Source: Ghiorsea sp. (lineage in GTDB: Bacteria > Pseudomonadota > Zetaproteobacteria > Mariprofundales > Mariprofundaceae). From it: a DNA stretch of 21,987 nucleotides. The DNA is taken from assembly GCA_021772875.1 (NCBI GenBank), contig JAJFLD010000074.1:1-21987 (forward strand). Reading direction: 5' to 3'. How positions within the stretch are numbered: position 1 is the first letter of the stretch; every line of letters starts with the position of its first letter. Position numbers and translations under genes: made by a program. The notes beneath the pieces are model-generated. The model searched no databases. It was given only the letters and a program-made list of their open reading frames with translations, and was not told the origin of the DNA. Positions 1 to 7,677 of the stretch are shown here, piece by piece.

Positions 1-390
1 GCACAAGAAGATGATGTGATTGTTTCGCATGAAGGGCTTGTTGGTTTGGTGGATAAAGCAGATAAAACATACGCAGTTGTGCGTACTATTTTGGATGCAT
101 CCTTAGCAGTGCCTGTGACCATGTTTGGAAGCAATTTAGCAGGTTTGGTTCGCGGTGATGGTCAGCATTTGCTCGTTGATTTTATCCCTTTAAATAAAGT
201 GCCCAAAGTTGGGGACGTTTTGATTACCAGCGGCGCTGGCGGTATTTTTCCTGCGGGTTTACCGGTAGCAAAAGTTGAAAAAGTGCGTGCTATTGAAGGT
301 GGTATTTTTGCCGAAGTTTTTGCGAGCCCTGTTGCCTTCTGGCAGCGCGAAGCTTGGTTGGCGGTTGCCAACAGGCCTGATGCTAAATAA
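1..390 (+). CDS. mreC: MreC, rod shape-determining protein (3' part only)
   Basis: The frame is open from the first base, so the gene begins upstream of the window and only about the last 129 residues are visible. MreC is a bitopic inner-membrane protein whose periplasmic beta domains organise the elongasome (MreB, MreD, PBP2, RodA). The visible part is the second beta domain: GLVGLVD, a VPVTMFGSNLAGLVRGDG segment and VGDVLITSGAGGIFPAGLPV, all typical of the MreC C-terminal half. The first GTG at 16 is internal and is not the start. The gene is followed after 11 bases by mreD and then mrdA and rodA, the classical order. MreC identity is secure; the N-terminal transmembrane helix and coiled coil lie outside the window. 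Confidence 0.93.
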   Translation, partial: AQEDDVIVSHEGLVGLVDKADKTYAVVRTILDASLAVPVTMFGSNLAGLVRGDGQHLLVDFIPLNKVPKVGDVLITSGAGGIFPAGLPVAKVEKVRAIEGGIFAEVFASPVAFWQREAWLAVANRPDAK

Positions 391-401
391 GAGATGTTGA
401 A

Positions 402-809
402 TTGATACTTGCCTTGTTGGCCGCCTTAGGACTGTTACTCAATATGAGTTTTACAACTGGTTTGGTGCAGCCAGATTGGAGCTTGGCCATTCTTTTGGGT
501 GTTTTACTTAGTGATCGAAAAACTTGGGTTTGGGTTTTGCCCTGTGTGGTATTGCATGATTTGGTTCTTTATTGGTCTGCATGGGTGACCTTACCTTTCA
601 TTTTATTTGTTGCAGTGTTGTTAACGTATGCTGATGTAAGTTTGGCCCCTGGCCAACAACAGCGTTGGTTCGGCTTGGTTTTTGGTTGTTTTCCTTTGTT
701 GATGGGGGGTATGAGTATAATCGCGTGGCTGCTCACGATGATGCTCACAACGTGGGTATGGTTTTTGCTCTCAAGGCGAAGGGAAAAGGTTTATGTGGAA
801 CCAGCTTGA
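402..809 (+). CDS. mreD: MreD, rod shape-determining membrane protein
   Basis: A 135-residue, very hydrophobic protein with about five membrane segments and a short basic, charged C-terminal tail (LLSRRREKVYVEPA). MreD proteins are small integral membrane partners of MreC in the elongasome and are usually about 150-170 residues, so this one is slightly short. The start appears to be TTG at 402: the same frame has a stop at 384-386, there is no ATG between, and an AAGAGA Shine-Dalgarno-like stretch lies about 7 bases upstream. The ATG at 394 is out of frame and closes after three codons. The 3' end overlaps the start of mrdA by 17 bases, suggesting translational coupling. MreD sequences are poorly conserved, so the call rests on hydrophobicity, size and position between mreC and mrdA. 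Confidence 0.85.
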   Translation: MILALLAALGLLLNMSFTTGLVQPDWSLAILLGVLLSDRKTWVWVLPCVVLHDLVLYWSAWVTLPFILFVAVLLTYADVSLAPGQQQRWFGLVFGCFPLLMGGMSIIAWLLTMMLTTWVWFLLSRRREKVYVEPA

Positions 810-2577
810 AATACGACAACGTTATAACCAACGAATTTATATTTTTCTTGCTGCTGTAGTGTGCATGGTGGTGATACTTTTTGGACGCATGGTGCAATTG
901 CAATGGATTCAATATACAGAGCATTTTACGCAAGCTGAAGATAACCGTATCCATGTGTCACCCATATTACCAACACGAGGCATGATGACAGACCGTTATG
1001 GTTTGGGTTTGGCGGTGAATGAAATCTCGTATAAAGTAACCATTATCCCTGAACGTGTTGAAGATATGGATGCGAGTTTAGCGAAAGTACAAGTATTGAT
1101 GGGCTGGACAGACAAACAAGTAGATAAAATGAAGAAGCAAGTCAAACAATCACGCTCTGATCGTGCTGTGATGTTGATGGATCAACTACCTTGGCAAGCC
1201 GTTGCCCCGCTTGCTGCTCGGCTGCATCATTTTTCAGGTGTGGATGTGGTGGCAGGCACCCACCGTTATTATCCGCATGCTATAGAAACGTCTCACATGG
1301 TGGGTTATTTGTCCTTGGTGCGGGATGTGGATATCAAGAAGGGTTATTTGAGTATGGAGTATGTTGGGCGTAGTGGTTTGGAGCGCATACTTGAAAGCAG
1401 GTTACATGGTGAGTTGGGTTACAAACATGAAGAGGTCGATGCCAAAGGACGCCGCGTTTCATTGTTAAAAACAGTGAGCCCAAAAATTGGTGAGAATATT
1501 CAGTTAAGCCTTGATGTAACACTGCAACACGTTGCGGCGAAAGCATTAAAAGGCAGGACAGGTGCTGTGGTTGTGTTGGATGTCAACACAGGCGAAGTAC
1601 TTACCTTATTGAGTCAGCCAGGTTATGACAGCAATAAATTTATCACAGGGCTTGAAACAAAACAGTGGAAAGCATGGCTTGAGGATAAACAACGGCCATT
1701 ATTAAATAGGACAACACAAGCGGCATACCCACCAGGCTCCACCATCAAAATGGTAACAAGTTTTGCAGGTTTACGAAATGACATCCGTTTAGCGCGAGGT
1801 AGTACCTACTGCAAAGGTTATGTGGAATTGGCAGATCGCCAAATTCGCTGCTGGAAAAAAGAAGGACATGGCAAGGTGGATTTGCATGCGGCACTGGTAC
1901 ATTCTTGTGATGTTTACTTTTATGAGTTGGGTGATGAGTTGGGTATGTCGCGGTTGACAGCAGAAGCATCACTTTGGGGCTTTGGGGAGCGGACAGGCAT
2001 CAATTTACCACCAGAGTCACGAGGCAATTTACCCGAAGAAGAGCCTGACGGGCGAAGGAAAAATTGGTACCGTGGGGAAACCATGATTACAGCGATTGGG
2101 CAAGGCGAGGTGACTGTGACACCGCTTCAGATGGCACGATTTGCCGCAGCCATTGCCAATGGTGGTAAAATCCTTACACCGTTATTAGAGAAGGGTCAGC
2201 CTATTGAGATTGTACGAGAAGTGGATGTAAGTGATGAAGATTTAAAAGAAGTTCGTCAAGGTATGCGTGATGTGGTTGCACAACCTACGGGCACTGCCCA
2301 TGCAGCACTTGGACGAGCACATTGGCCAGTGGCAGGTAAAACAGGAACTGCGCAGGTGGTCATGATGGCAGATGACGAAGAGAGAAGCTTTTCTGATGCC
2401 AAAAAACATCAAGATCATGCTTGGTTTATGGGTTATGCACCTTTTGAGAATCCGCAAATTGCGATAGCTGTTTTTGTAGAGCATGGTGGCCATGGGGGTA
2501 GTTCTGCGGCACCTGTGGCAAGGGCTGTATTTGATGCTTGGGCTGATAAAGTAGACACAACACTGGAAAAACATTGA
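793..2577 (+). CDS. mrdA: Penicillin-binding protein 2 (peptidoglycan D,D-transpeptidase)
   Basis: A 594-residue class B penicillin-binding protein, close to the usual 600-630 residues of PBP2. It cross-links peptidoglycan during side-wall elongation, in complex with RodA. One N-terminal membrane anchor lies at about residues 14-34, followed by the non-catalytic pedestal domain (TRGMMTDRYG, YVGRSGLE) and the transpeptidase domain. The three active-site motifs are intact: SxxK as S316-TIK-319 after PPG, SxN as SCD at 371-373, and KTG at 516-518 followed by TAQV. SCD instead of SxN is a known PBP2 variant. The start ATG at 793 has GAAGGG 9 bases upstream and lies inside the end of mreD. The TGA stop shares its last base with the rodA ATG. 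Confidence 0.96.
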   Translation: MWNQLEIRQRYNQRIYIFLAAVVCMVVILFGRMVQLQWIQYTEHFTQAEDNRIHVSPILPTRGMMTDRYGLGLAVNEISYKVTIIPERVEDMDASLAKVQVLMGWTDKQVDKMKKQVKQSRSDRAVMLMDQLPWQAVAPLAARLHHFSGVDVVAGTHRYYPHAIETSHMVGYLSLVRDVDIKKGYLSMEYVGRSGLERILESRLHGELGYKHEEVDAKGRRVSLLKTVSPKIGENIQLSLDVTLQHVAAKALKGRTGAVVVLDVNTGEVLTLLSQPGYDSNKFITGLETKQWKAWLEDKQRPLLNRTTQAAYPPGSTIKMVTSFAGLRNDIRLARGSTYCKGYVELADRQIRCWKKEGHGKVDLHAALVHSCDVYFYELGDELGMSRLTAEASLWGFGERTGINLPPESRGNLPEEEPDGRRKNWYRGETMITAIGQGEVTVTPLQMARFAAAIANGGKILTPLLEKGQPIEIVREVDVSDEDLKEVRQGMRDVVAQPTGTAHAALGRAHWPVAGKTGTAQVVMMADDEERSFSDAKKHQDHAWFMGYAPFENPQIAIAVFVEHGGHGGSSAAPVARAVFDAWADKVDTTLEKH

Positions 2578-3680
2578 TGAACACGTTAAGGCGAATGGAT
2601 CAAATCCTATTACTTTGCCTCGTTCTCCTGGCGATATTTGGTATGGCAACTTTGTATGCCGCAGTGCATGCGGGAGATTTGACGGTATGGTATAAACAAG
2701 GTGTATATTGGCTGATTGGCTCAGTAGCATTTTTGGTGATGTGTTTTGTTCCTTTGCGCTTGATTGGATTGCTGGTATGGCCAGTCTATTTGCTTGCATT
2801 ATTGGCTTTGGTATTGGTACCTTTTATTGGTGATGTGCATATGGGTGCGCGTCGTTGGTTGGATTTAGGCATTGTGAATTTGCAATCTTCGGAGTTGATG
2901 AAGTGGGCCTTGATACTTTTACTGGCCTCTTGGTTTTCCATGCGCGAGGCATCTTCATTTCGTGATTTAAGTGTTGCACTTGTTTGTGTACTACTACCCG
3001 CAGCTTTGATTGTGATTCAACCGGATTTGGGTACGGCACTGGTGCTGATGTTAGCGGCGATGGCTATCATTATGGTGGCAGGGTTCCCTTGGAAGTGGTT
3101 TGTTGGTTTGTTAGCAGCCAGTCCTTTTGCGGGATATATATTATGGCAAAAAATGCATGATTACCAAAGGGGTCGGGTATTAAGCTTTTTAAACCCAGAG
3201 TCTGACCCACTTGGCCGAGGTTACCATGTGATTCAATCTGCCATTGCCATTGGTTCAGGTGGTATTTTTGGCAAAGGTTATTTAGAGGGTAGCCAATCAA
3301 GACTCCATTTTTTACCTGAACAACACACCGACTTTATATTTGCCGTGCTGGCTGAAGAGGGTGGGTTGATAGCAACGGCAGTGTTGTTTTTGCTTTATGG
3401 TGTGCTGATTTCACGCATTTTAATGATTGCTTTGCGTGCACATACACGTTTTGCTGGTTTGATATGTGTGGGCATGGCTTCGATTTTCTTTCTTTATGTG
3501 TTTGTAAATATTGGCATGGTTTCAGGTATGTTGCCAGTGGTGGGGGTGCCCCTACCTTTCATCAGTTATGGCGGTTCTGCATTGCTTAGTATGCTGGTTG
3601 CAATGGGTTTGATTATGCGTGTTGCCATAGAATCAGAAGGTAAGGTCAGTTGGCAAAGGCCAACAAGCCCTTTGGGTTAA
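2577..3680 (+). CDS. rodA: RodA, SEDS-family peptidoglycan glycosyltransferase
   Basis: RodA polymerises lipid II into glycan strands and works as a pair with PBP2, encoded just upstream. The protein has about ten membrane helices and the SEDS signatures RRWLDLG, QPDLGTA, DFIFAVLAEEGG and PLPFISYGGSALL. I prefer the ATG at 2577, which overlaps the mrdA stop by one base (TGATG), over the TTG at 2574; this gives 367 residues, normal for RodA. The conserved QPSE segment reads QSSE here (residues 103-106), so the proline is changed while the glutamate is kept. Its TAA stop lies inside a TTAA that also supplies the stop of the convergent lplT, so there is no intergenic DNA for a terminator. It is the last visible gene of the mreCD-mrdA-rodA operon. 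Confidence 0.96.
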   Translation: MNTLRRMDQILLLCLVLLAIFGMATLYAAVHAGDLTVWYKQGVYWLIGSVAFLVMCFVPLRLIGLLVWPVYLLALLALVLVPFIGDVHMGARRWLDLGIVNLQSSELMKWALILLLASWFSMREASSFRDLSVALVCVLLPAALIVIQPDLGTALVLMLAAMAIIMVAGFPWKWFVGLLAASPFAGYILWQKMHDYQRGRVLSFLNPESDPLGRGYHVIQSAIAIGSGGIFGKGYLEGSQSRLHFLPEQHTDFIFAVLAEEGGLIATAVLFLLYGVLISRILMIALRAHTRFAGLICVGMASIFFLYVFVNIGMVSGMLPVVGVPLPFISYGGSALLSMLVAMGLIMRVAIESEGKVSWQRPTSPLG

Positions 3681-4837
3681 CCTTCTTTAGGAAGTTTGAA
3701 GGCAATGATTGTGGTTGCCAAGAGAATGAAAGAACCAAGTGTGAACATGGCCGTTGTTGCAGGGATATGTGCCGACACCGACCAAGTATAAAATCCCGTT
3801 GCCACCAACATGGCAATGTTTTCAAAGAAATGTTGCACTGCCACAGCATGACCACTGCCCACAGTTTGGTGCCCGATTTCTTGCAATAAGGCATTGATGG
3901 GCACGATAAAAATCCCACCACATAAACCCGCGAAAAAGAGCAATGCCCGTACAGCATTAAGGTCATCGGTAAACATTAAAACCAAAACAGATAAACCTAA
4001 ACCATAAGCAGCTAACCGCGTGCGACGAAGTTGATGCATGGGGATGAATATGGGTGCCAGCAATGCGCCAATGGCGATGCCTAAAGCAATAAATAGCGTG
4101 AGCAGGGATATATCTTCGCTTGTGGTTAGAAGTAATGTTACTGGTGCCCATGCAATAATAATAAGGCGTAGCGTGACTGCCGCAGACCAAAAGATGCACA
4201 CCCCAAAAGTTGCAAAGCGGGCAGCAGGTGTATTCAACAATGTTTTAACGGTTGCTGAAAAACTGCCCAAAGCACCTTTTTTTTCGCGTATATGCGCAGC
4301 AGGAAGCTTGGACATCCATAAAGTAATCAATGCTGATAAGAGATATATGGTGAGAACAAAATATAAAGCAATGATAATGGATTGGTCTGCAATTTTAGCA
4401 CCCACCACAGTGCCTAATAAAATAGCGACAATGGTGCTGCCTTCAACCCAACTATTGCTTTTCATCAATGATGATTCGCTATGGGTGAGTTCGGGTAAGA
4501 TGCCATATTTTGCAGGGCTATAGGTGGCGGCACCAATGCCTATCATGGCATAAGCAAGCAGTGGTTCAACACCCAAAATCATCATGGATGCGCCAACAGC
4601 TTTGATGAGGTTGGCCAGCAACAATACCCGCGGTTTTGAGGTGGTGTCGGCAAAGGTGCCAACCCACGGTGCAAGCACTACAAAGGCAATAAGAAAACAA
4701 CCTTGCAAGGCAGGGATATACCAATCACCTTGCAATGCCCCTTGCATCACCAGCGCCACAGCGACAAAAAGAATAGCATTATCTGCCATGGCCGTTAAAA
4801 ACTGGGCAAGCAGTAGTTTTTTGAGATCGTTATGCAT
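3677..4837 (-). CDS. lplT: LplT, lysophospholipid transporter (MFS)
   Basis: A 386-residue major facilitator superfamily protein with about twelve membrane helices. In E. coli, LplT flips lysophospholipids from the outer to the inner leaflet of the inner membrane so that Aas can re-acylate them. Family-specific stretches are clear: AQFLTAMADNAILF at the N-terminus, APWVGTFAD, and GIGAATYSPAKYGILPELTH near residues 96-117. The gene lies directly downstream of aas and overlaps its end by 8 bases. No strong Shine-Dalgarno sequence is visible before the ATG at 4837, so translational coupling to aas is likely. Its stop codon overlaps the rodA stop on the opposite strand. Fusion of the two activities or adjacent genes is common in this family, which supports the call. 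Confidence 0.92.
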   Translation of the reverse strand: MHNDLKKLLLAQFLTAMADNAILFVAVALVMQGALQGDWYIPALQGCFLIAFVVLAPWVGTFADTTSKPRVLLLANLIKAVGASMMILGVEPLLAYAMIGIGAATYSPAKYGILPELTHSESSLMKSNSWVEGSTIVAILLGTVVGAKIADQSIIIALYFVLTIYLLSALITLWMSKLPAAHIREKKGALGSFSATVKTLLNTPAARFATFGVCIFWSAAVTLRLIIIAWAPVTLLLTTSEDISLLTLFIALGIAIGALLAPIFIPMHQLRRTRLAAYGLGLSVLVLMFTDDLNAVRALLFFAGLCGGIFIVPINALLQEIGHQTVGSGHAVAVQHFFENIAMLVATGFYTWSVSAHIPATTAMFTLGSFILLATTIIAFKLPKEG

Positions 4838-6992
4838 CAGCAGATGACAACATCTTTTCAGCTAAAGCTTGGGCCGCAACATAATGCGTTTTGCCTGTGC
4901 CAAGCAGCGGAATTTCAGAGACATAAAGGTATTTTTTAGGCACATTCAATTCGCTGCTGCCAGTCTTCTTAACATAATCAATTAACGCTTTTCGGCTTGG
5001 CGATTCTAAGGTGCTCATCAAGATAAGCTGCTCACCTTTACCTGGATCAGGGAAAGCCAAAGCGACATGTTGATGCTCTGGCCAGCAGAGATTGCAAAGC
5101 TCTTCAACAGCGGTTAATGAAATCATTTCACCTGCAACCTTGGCAAAACGTTTGGCACGGCCTTGAATGTGAACAAAACCTTCTTCATCCACGGAGACAA
5201 TATCACCTGTATCATACCAACCATCTTCAGGCGCTTGTAGCTCGCCAGGTTTGTCATATAACAAATAACCTTTCATGATATTAGGGCCATGAATAAACAA
5301 GCGACCACCCTTTGAAATGCCAGGGATATGCTCCAATCGATACTTCATGCCTGGCATAAAACGACCAACGGTACCCACCTTAAAATTCATGGGTGTGTTG
5401 ACAGTGATGACAGGGCTGGCTTCTGTGGCACCATAACCTTCTAAAATGCGTACACCAAATTTATGCATCCATGCTTCACGCGTTTCCTGCTGGAGTTTTT
5501 CAGCACCAGCCACGGCATATTTCATGGTGTGGAAATCATAAGGGTGTGCATGTTTGGCATAAGCGGCAAGGAAAACATTGGTGCCAAAAAGGATGGTGGC
5601 ATCAATGTCGTAAGCAATTTCTGGAATAACGCGGTAGTGAAGAGGCGAGGGGTAAAAAAACGTTTTGATGCCGTTAAGGGTTGTTAACAATGAACCGGCC
5701 ACAAAACCAAAGGAATGAAACATGGGTAAGGCGTTGAGGCAAGTATCTGCGGTATTAAAAGAAATACTGGCGCGAATTTGTTCAATGTTGGCAAGTATGC
5801 TTTGGTGAGATAAGACAACACCTTTGGGCATGCCTTCAGAACCTGAAGTAAACAAAATGGCAGCCGTGTCTTCTGGTTTAACATGTTTGATGAGACGAAG
5901 AATGCCAATGGATGGAAACTTGGCCATGATAAGGCCTTTGAGTTTGTGGCCGATGTTTAAATGCTCGCGTAAATCCTCAAGAAAAATGACGGTTGCATGT
6001 TCTTCAATGGTTGCAATAAGCTCTTCAAGCTCGCCCAATTCAACAAATCGACGCGAGGTGATTACAGTTTTTATGCTGGCAATTTGTAGTGCCGCTGTGA
6101 CGGCCTTTTTACCCGCCGTGAAATTGAGCATCGCAGGCACTGCTGATCTTGCCTGTAGGGCAAAAAGGGTGATGAAACATGAGCAGACATTGGGTAATAA
6201 TAATCCGACATGTTCTCCTGGCTGAATAGATTTAGGTAATAATTGTTGTAGCACCATGCTGCGCGTAAAGATATCATTGTAGGTCAGCGGGGTGCGTTCT
6301 AAATCTTCAATGATTTCGTGTTTTTTGCCATTGATTTCAGCGGCATCTAACAAACTATCCCATAATCTTTTTTGATAGGCTGATGAGGCAAAAACCATTT
6401 CTCGCATGATGTCAGATAAAGCTTCGCCAGCTTTATGGCGACGTTCGCGGCTTGTCATGCCCTCAGGAAAATCCATTTTTTGTGTAGGCGAGATGGTGAG
6501 GGTGATTTGAGGGAACCAACGCGAGCGAATGGGGCAAACAAGACGAGAAAAGTGTGTGTATTGTGCGCCATCAATGCGCACAGGCAAAATAGTTGCATCC
6601 GCTTTATCTGCGACCATGCCTGAGCCAGGGTATATTTTCATTAATGCGCCCGTGGAAGTGATACGCCCTTCAGGAAACACAACAACTCTGTGGCCTTCTT
6701 TGACGTGGTGGATAAGGCTTTTCATGGCCATGGGATCGCTGTGATCAATGGCAAACAAGGGTATGGCTTTTTTTACCGGCCCCATCCACCATTTGTGATA
6801 ATACTTGCCATGGATTGCGAAACTAACTTTGATGGGTAAAAACAAGGCCAATAACATGCCATCAATGAATGATGTATGGTTGGCAACAATTAAGACACGT
6901 TCGTCTAAACCATCCAAATGCTCTAAACCTAATACTTTAACTTTATAGGCGCGTTTGAGAAATATCTTAGTTAAAAACATTAAAAATCGCAT
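4830..6992 (-). CDS. aas: Aas, bifunctional 2-acylglycerophosphoethanolamine acyltransferase / acyl-ACP synthetase
   Basis: A 720-residue two-domain protein, essentially the length of E. coli Aas (719). It regenerates phosphatidylethanolamine from lysophospholipid: one domain charges a fatty acid onto acyl carrier protein using ATP, the other transfers it to position 2 of the lysolipid. Residues 1 to about 210 form a PlsC-type acyltransferase with the HX4D box H39-D44 and FPEGR at 106-110. Residues from about 225 to 715 form an adenylate-forming domain with the P-loop TSGSEGMPKG (382-391), EGYGATEASP (518-527), YDTGD (593-597) and the catalytic lysine K701 in GTGKTHY. The ATG at 6992 has GGGGAG 6 bases upstream, located in the end of tetR, with a 3-base gap. 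It is the middle gene of the tetR-aas-lplT operon. Confidence 0.96.
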   Translation of the reverse strand: MRFLMFLTKIFLKRAYKVKVLGLEHLDGLDERVLIVANHTSFIDGMLLALFLPIKVSFAIHGKYYHKWWMGPVKKAIPLFAIDHSDPMAMKSLIHHVKEGHRVVVFPEGRITSTGALMKIYPGSGMVADKADATILPVRIDGAQYTHFSRLVCPIRSRWFPQITLTISPTQKMDFPEGMTSRERRHKAGEALSDIMREMVFASSAYQKRLWDSLLDAAEINGKKHEIIEDLERTPLTYNDIFTRSMVLQQLLPKSIQPGEHVGLLLPNVCSCFITLFALQARSAVPAMLNFTAGKKAVTAALQIASIKTVITSRRFVELGELEELIATIEEHATVIFLEDLREHLNIGHKLKGLIMAKFPSIGILRLIKHVKPEDTAAILFTSGSEGMPKGVVLSHQSILANIEQIRASISFNTADTCLNALPMFHSFGFVAGSLLTTLNGIKTFFYPSPLHYRVIPEIAYDIDATILFGTNVFLAAYAKHAHPYDFHTMKYAVAGAEKLQQETREAWMHKFGVRILEGYGATEASPVITVNTPMNFKVGTVGRFMPGMKYRLEHIPGISKGGRLFIHGPNIMKGYLLYDKPGELQAPEDGWYDTGDIVSVDEEGFVHIQGRAKRFAKVAGEMISLTAVEELCNLCWPEHQHVALAFPDPGKGEQLILMSTLESPSRKALIDYVKKTGSSELNVPKKYLYVSEIPLLGTGKTHYVAAQALAEKMLSSADA

Positions 6993-6995
6993 GAC

Positions 6996-7580
6996 TTACT
7001 CCCCTTGTGTACTTAAAAAATGTTGAACGAGTGTGTTGACGATACTTTCAAGTGGTAAGTTATCGTCATCTAATTTATTGCGGATGGATAGTGTGCAAAT
7101 GCCTTGAATACCTGCCCATAGGGCTCTTGTTTCTAAGACCAGTTGTGCGGGGCTCATATTGGGATGGCAAAGGCTAAGGTGTTTTTCAATGTGCAAAAAT
7201 AATTGTTTTCGTTGTTTGTAATAGGCTTCTGGTACATCGGCATTTTTTGGCATGTGGTGCTCAAAGAGTGTTTGCCAAACATTGGTGTTTTGCAGAGCAA
7301 AATCAATATAAGCGGCGGCGATGGCTTTGATGGCCGCATCGCCAGGTTTTGTTTTTGCAGTAGCTTGTTGTAGTACGGCTTCTAAGGTTGTGAGTGTTCT
7401 TAAATTTGCTTCGAGAATAAGCGCATCAATGTTTTTAAAATGATTGTAGAGCGTGCCAACGGCACAGCCAATGGTTTTGGCAATATGTCGCGCATTAACG
7501 CCTTGGATGCCATGGGCTGTAATACATTGTTGAGCAGCATCAATGGCGAGCGAGCGAATCTCAGGGGGTGTTTTTTTCAG
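6996..7580 (-). CDS. TetR-family transcriptional regulator with probable CTG start
   Basis: Reading from a CTG at 7580-7578 gives an uninterrupted 194-residue protein, the normal TetR length. Residues about 8-50 form the TetR helix-turn-helix domain: IRSLAIDAAQQ for helix 1, then ARHIAKTIGCAVGTLYNHFKN for the recognition region. The C-terminal half contains ALWAGIQGICTLSI, resembling the WHG-type ligand-binding domain. A perfect AGGAGG lies 9 bases before the CTG, and no ATG, GTG or TTG occurs in this frame until ATG 7253, which would delete the whole DNA-binding domain. An upstream ATG at 7605 opens a different frame that stops after 14 codons. A deletion of one A in the A7 run at 7571-7577 would instead fuse the frames, so a frameshift, real or from sequencing error, is the alternative. 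It probably represses its own operon with aas and lplT through the palindromes at 7605-7650. The ligand is unknown; a fatty acid or lysolipid signal would be logical but is inference. Confidence 0.85.
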   Translation of the reverse strand: MKKTPPEIRSLAIDAAQQCITAHGIQGVNARHIAKTIGCAVGTLYNHFKNIDALILEANLRTLTTLEAVLQQATAKTKPGDAAIKAIAAAYIDFALQNTNVWQTLFEHHMPKNADVPEAYYKQRKQLFLHIEKHLSLCHPNMSPAQLVLETRALWAGIQGICTLSIRNKLDDDNLPLESIVNTLVQHFLSTQGE

Positions 7581-7589
7581 GGCGCAAGG

Positions 7590-7595
7590 CCTCCT
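7590..7595 (-). promoter_or_regulatory. Shine-Dalgarno sequence that decides the tetR start
   Basis: AGGAGG on the minus strand, a full match to the anti-Shine-Dalgarno sequence, ends 9 bases before the CTG at 7580. It lies downstream of the only nearby ATG (7605) and only 2 bases before an out-of-frame TTG, so the in-frame CTG is the best-placed initiation codon. No comparable site precedes the ATG at 7605. Confidence 0.7.
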
Positions 7596-7604
7596 TTTTT
7601 GTCA

Positions 7605-7617
7605 TGAACTGTGTTCA
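7605..7617. promoter_or_regulatory. Operator O2 for the TetR-family regulator
   Basis: A second TGAAC-N3-GTTCA palindrome with perfect arms (spacer TGT on the plus strand), placed just downstream of the predicted tetR transcription start. Together with O1 at 7638-7650 it forms a tandem, helically phased pair, as expected for cooperative autorepression. The out-of-frame ATG at 7605-7603 sits at its edge. Confidence 0.6.
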
Positions 7618-7630
7618 AGCTGACGGCGCA

Positions 7631-7659
7631 ATTAAAGTGAACAATGTTCATGCGGTCAA
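7631..7659 (-). promoter_or_regulatory. Promoter of the tetR-aas-lplT operon
   Basis: On the minus strand, TTGACC (7659-7654) and TTTAAT (7636-7631) are separated by exactly 17 bases, a good sigma-70 match with optimal spacing. Transcription should start near 7624, giving a leader of about 44 bases to the CTG start. One palindromic operator copy fills most of the spacer, so a bound repressor would directly block RNA polymerase. Predicted from sequence only. Confidence 0.65.
7638..7650. promoter_or_regulatory. Operator O1 for the TetR-family regulator
   Basis: Perfect 5-base arms TGAAC and GTTCA separated by 3 bases (AAT on the plus strand). It lies between the -35 and -10 boxes of the tetR promoter. 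The same arms and spacing recur at 7605-7617, with a centre-to-centre distance of 33 bases, close to three helical turns. Size and symmetry suit a TetR dimer. Binding is inferred. Confidence 0.65.
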
Positions 7660-7677
7660 GTTTTTTGTTTTATGGCC

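Noticed and set aside
2242..2799. 185-codon open frame on the minus strand across the mrdA/rodA junction
   Set aside because: It lies antisense to two well-conserved genes, its protein has no recognisable domain, and it has no ribosome-binding site.
3681..3705. Small inverted repeat (CTTC...GAAG) after the rodA stop as a terminator
   Set aside because: The stem is only about four bases, has no good U-tract, and lies inside the lplT coding sequence.
4038..4523. 161-codon plus-strand open frame antisense to lplT
   Set aside because: It is a shadow of the lplT codon pattern; lplT carries clear family motifs and the antisense product does not.
5824..6225. 133-codon plus-strand open frame antisense to aas
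   Set aside because: It falls within the conserved adenylation domain of aas and shows no coding signature of its own.
6996..7253. An 85-residue protein starting at ATG 7253
   Set aside because: This is only the C-terminal part of the TetR-family protein; the same frame continues upstream to the CTG at 7580 and encodes the helix-turn-helix.
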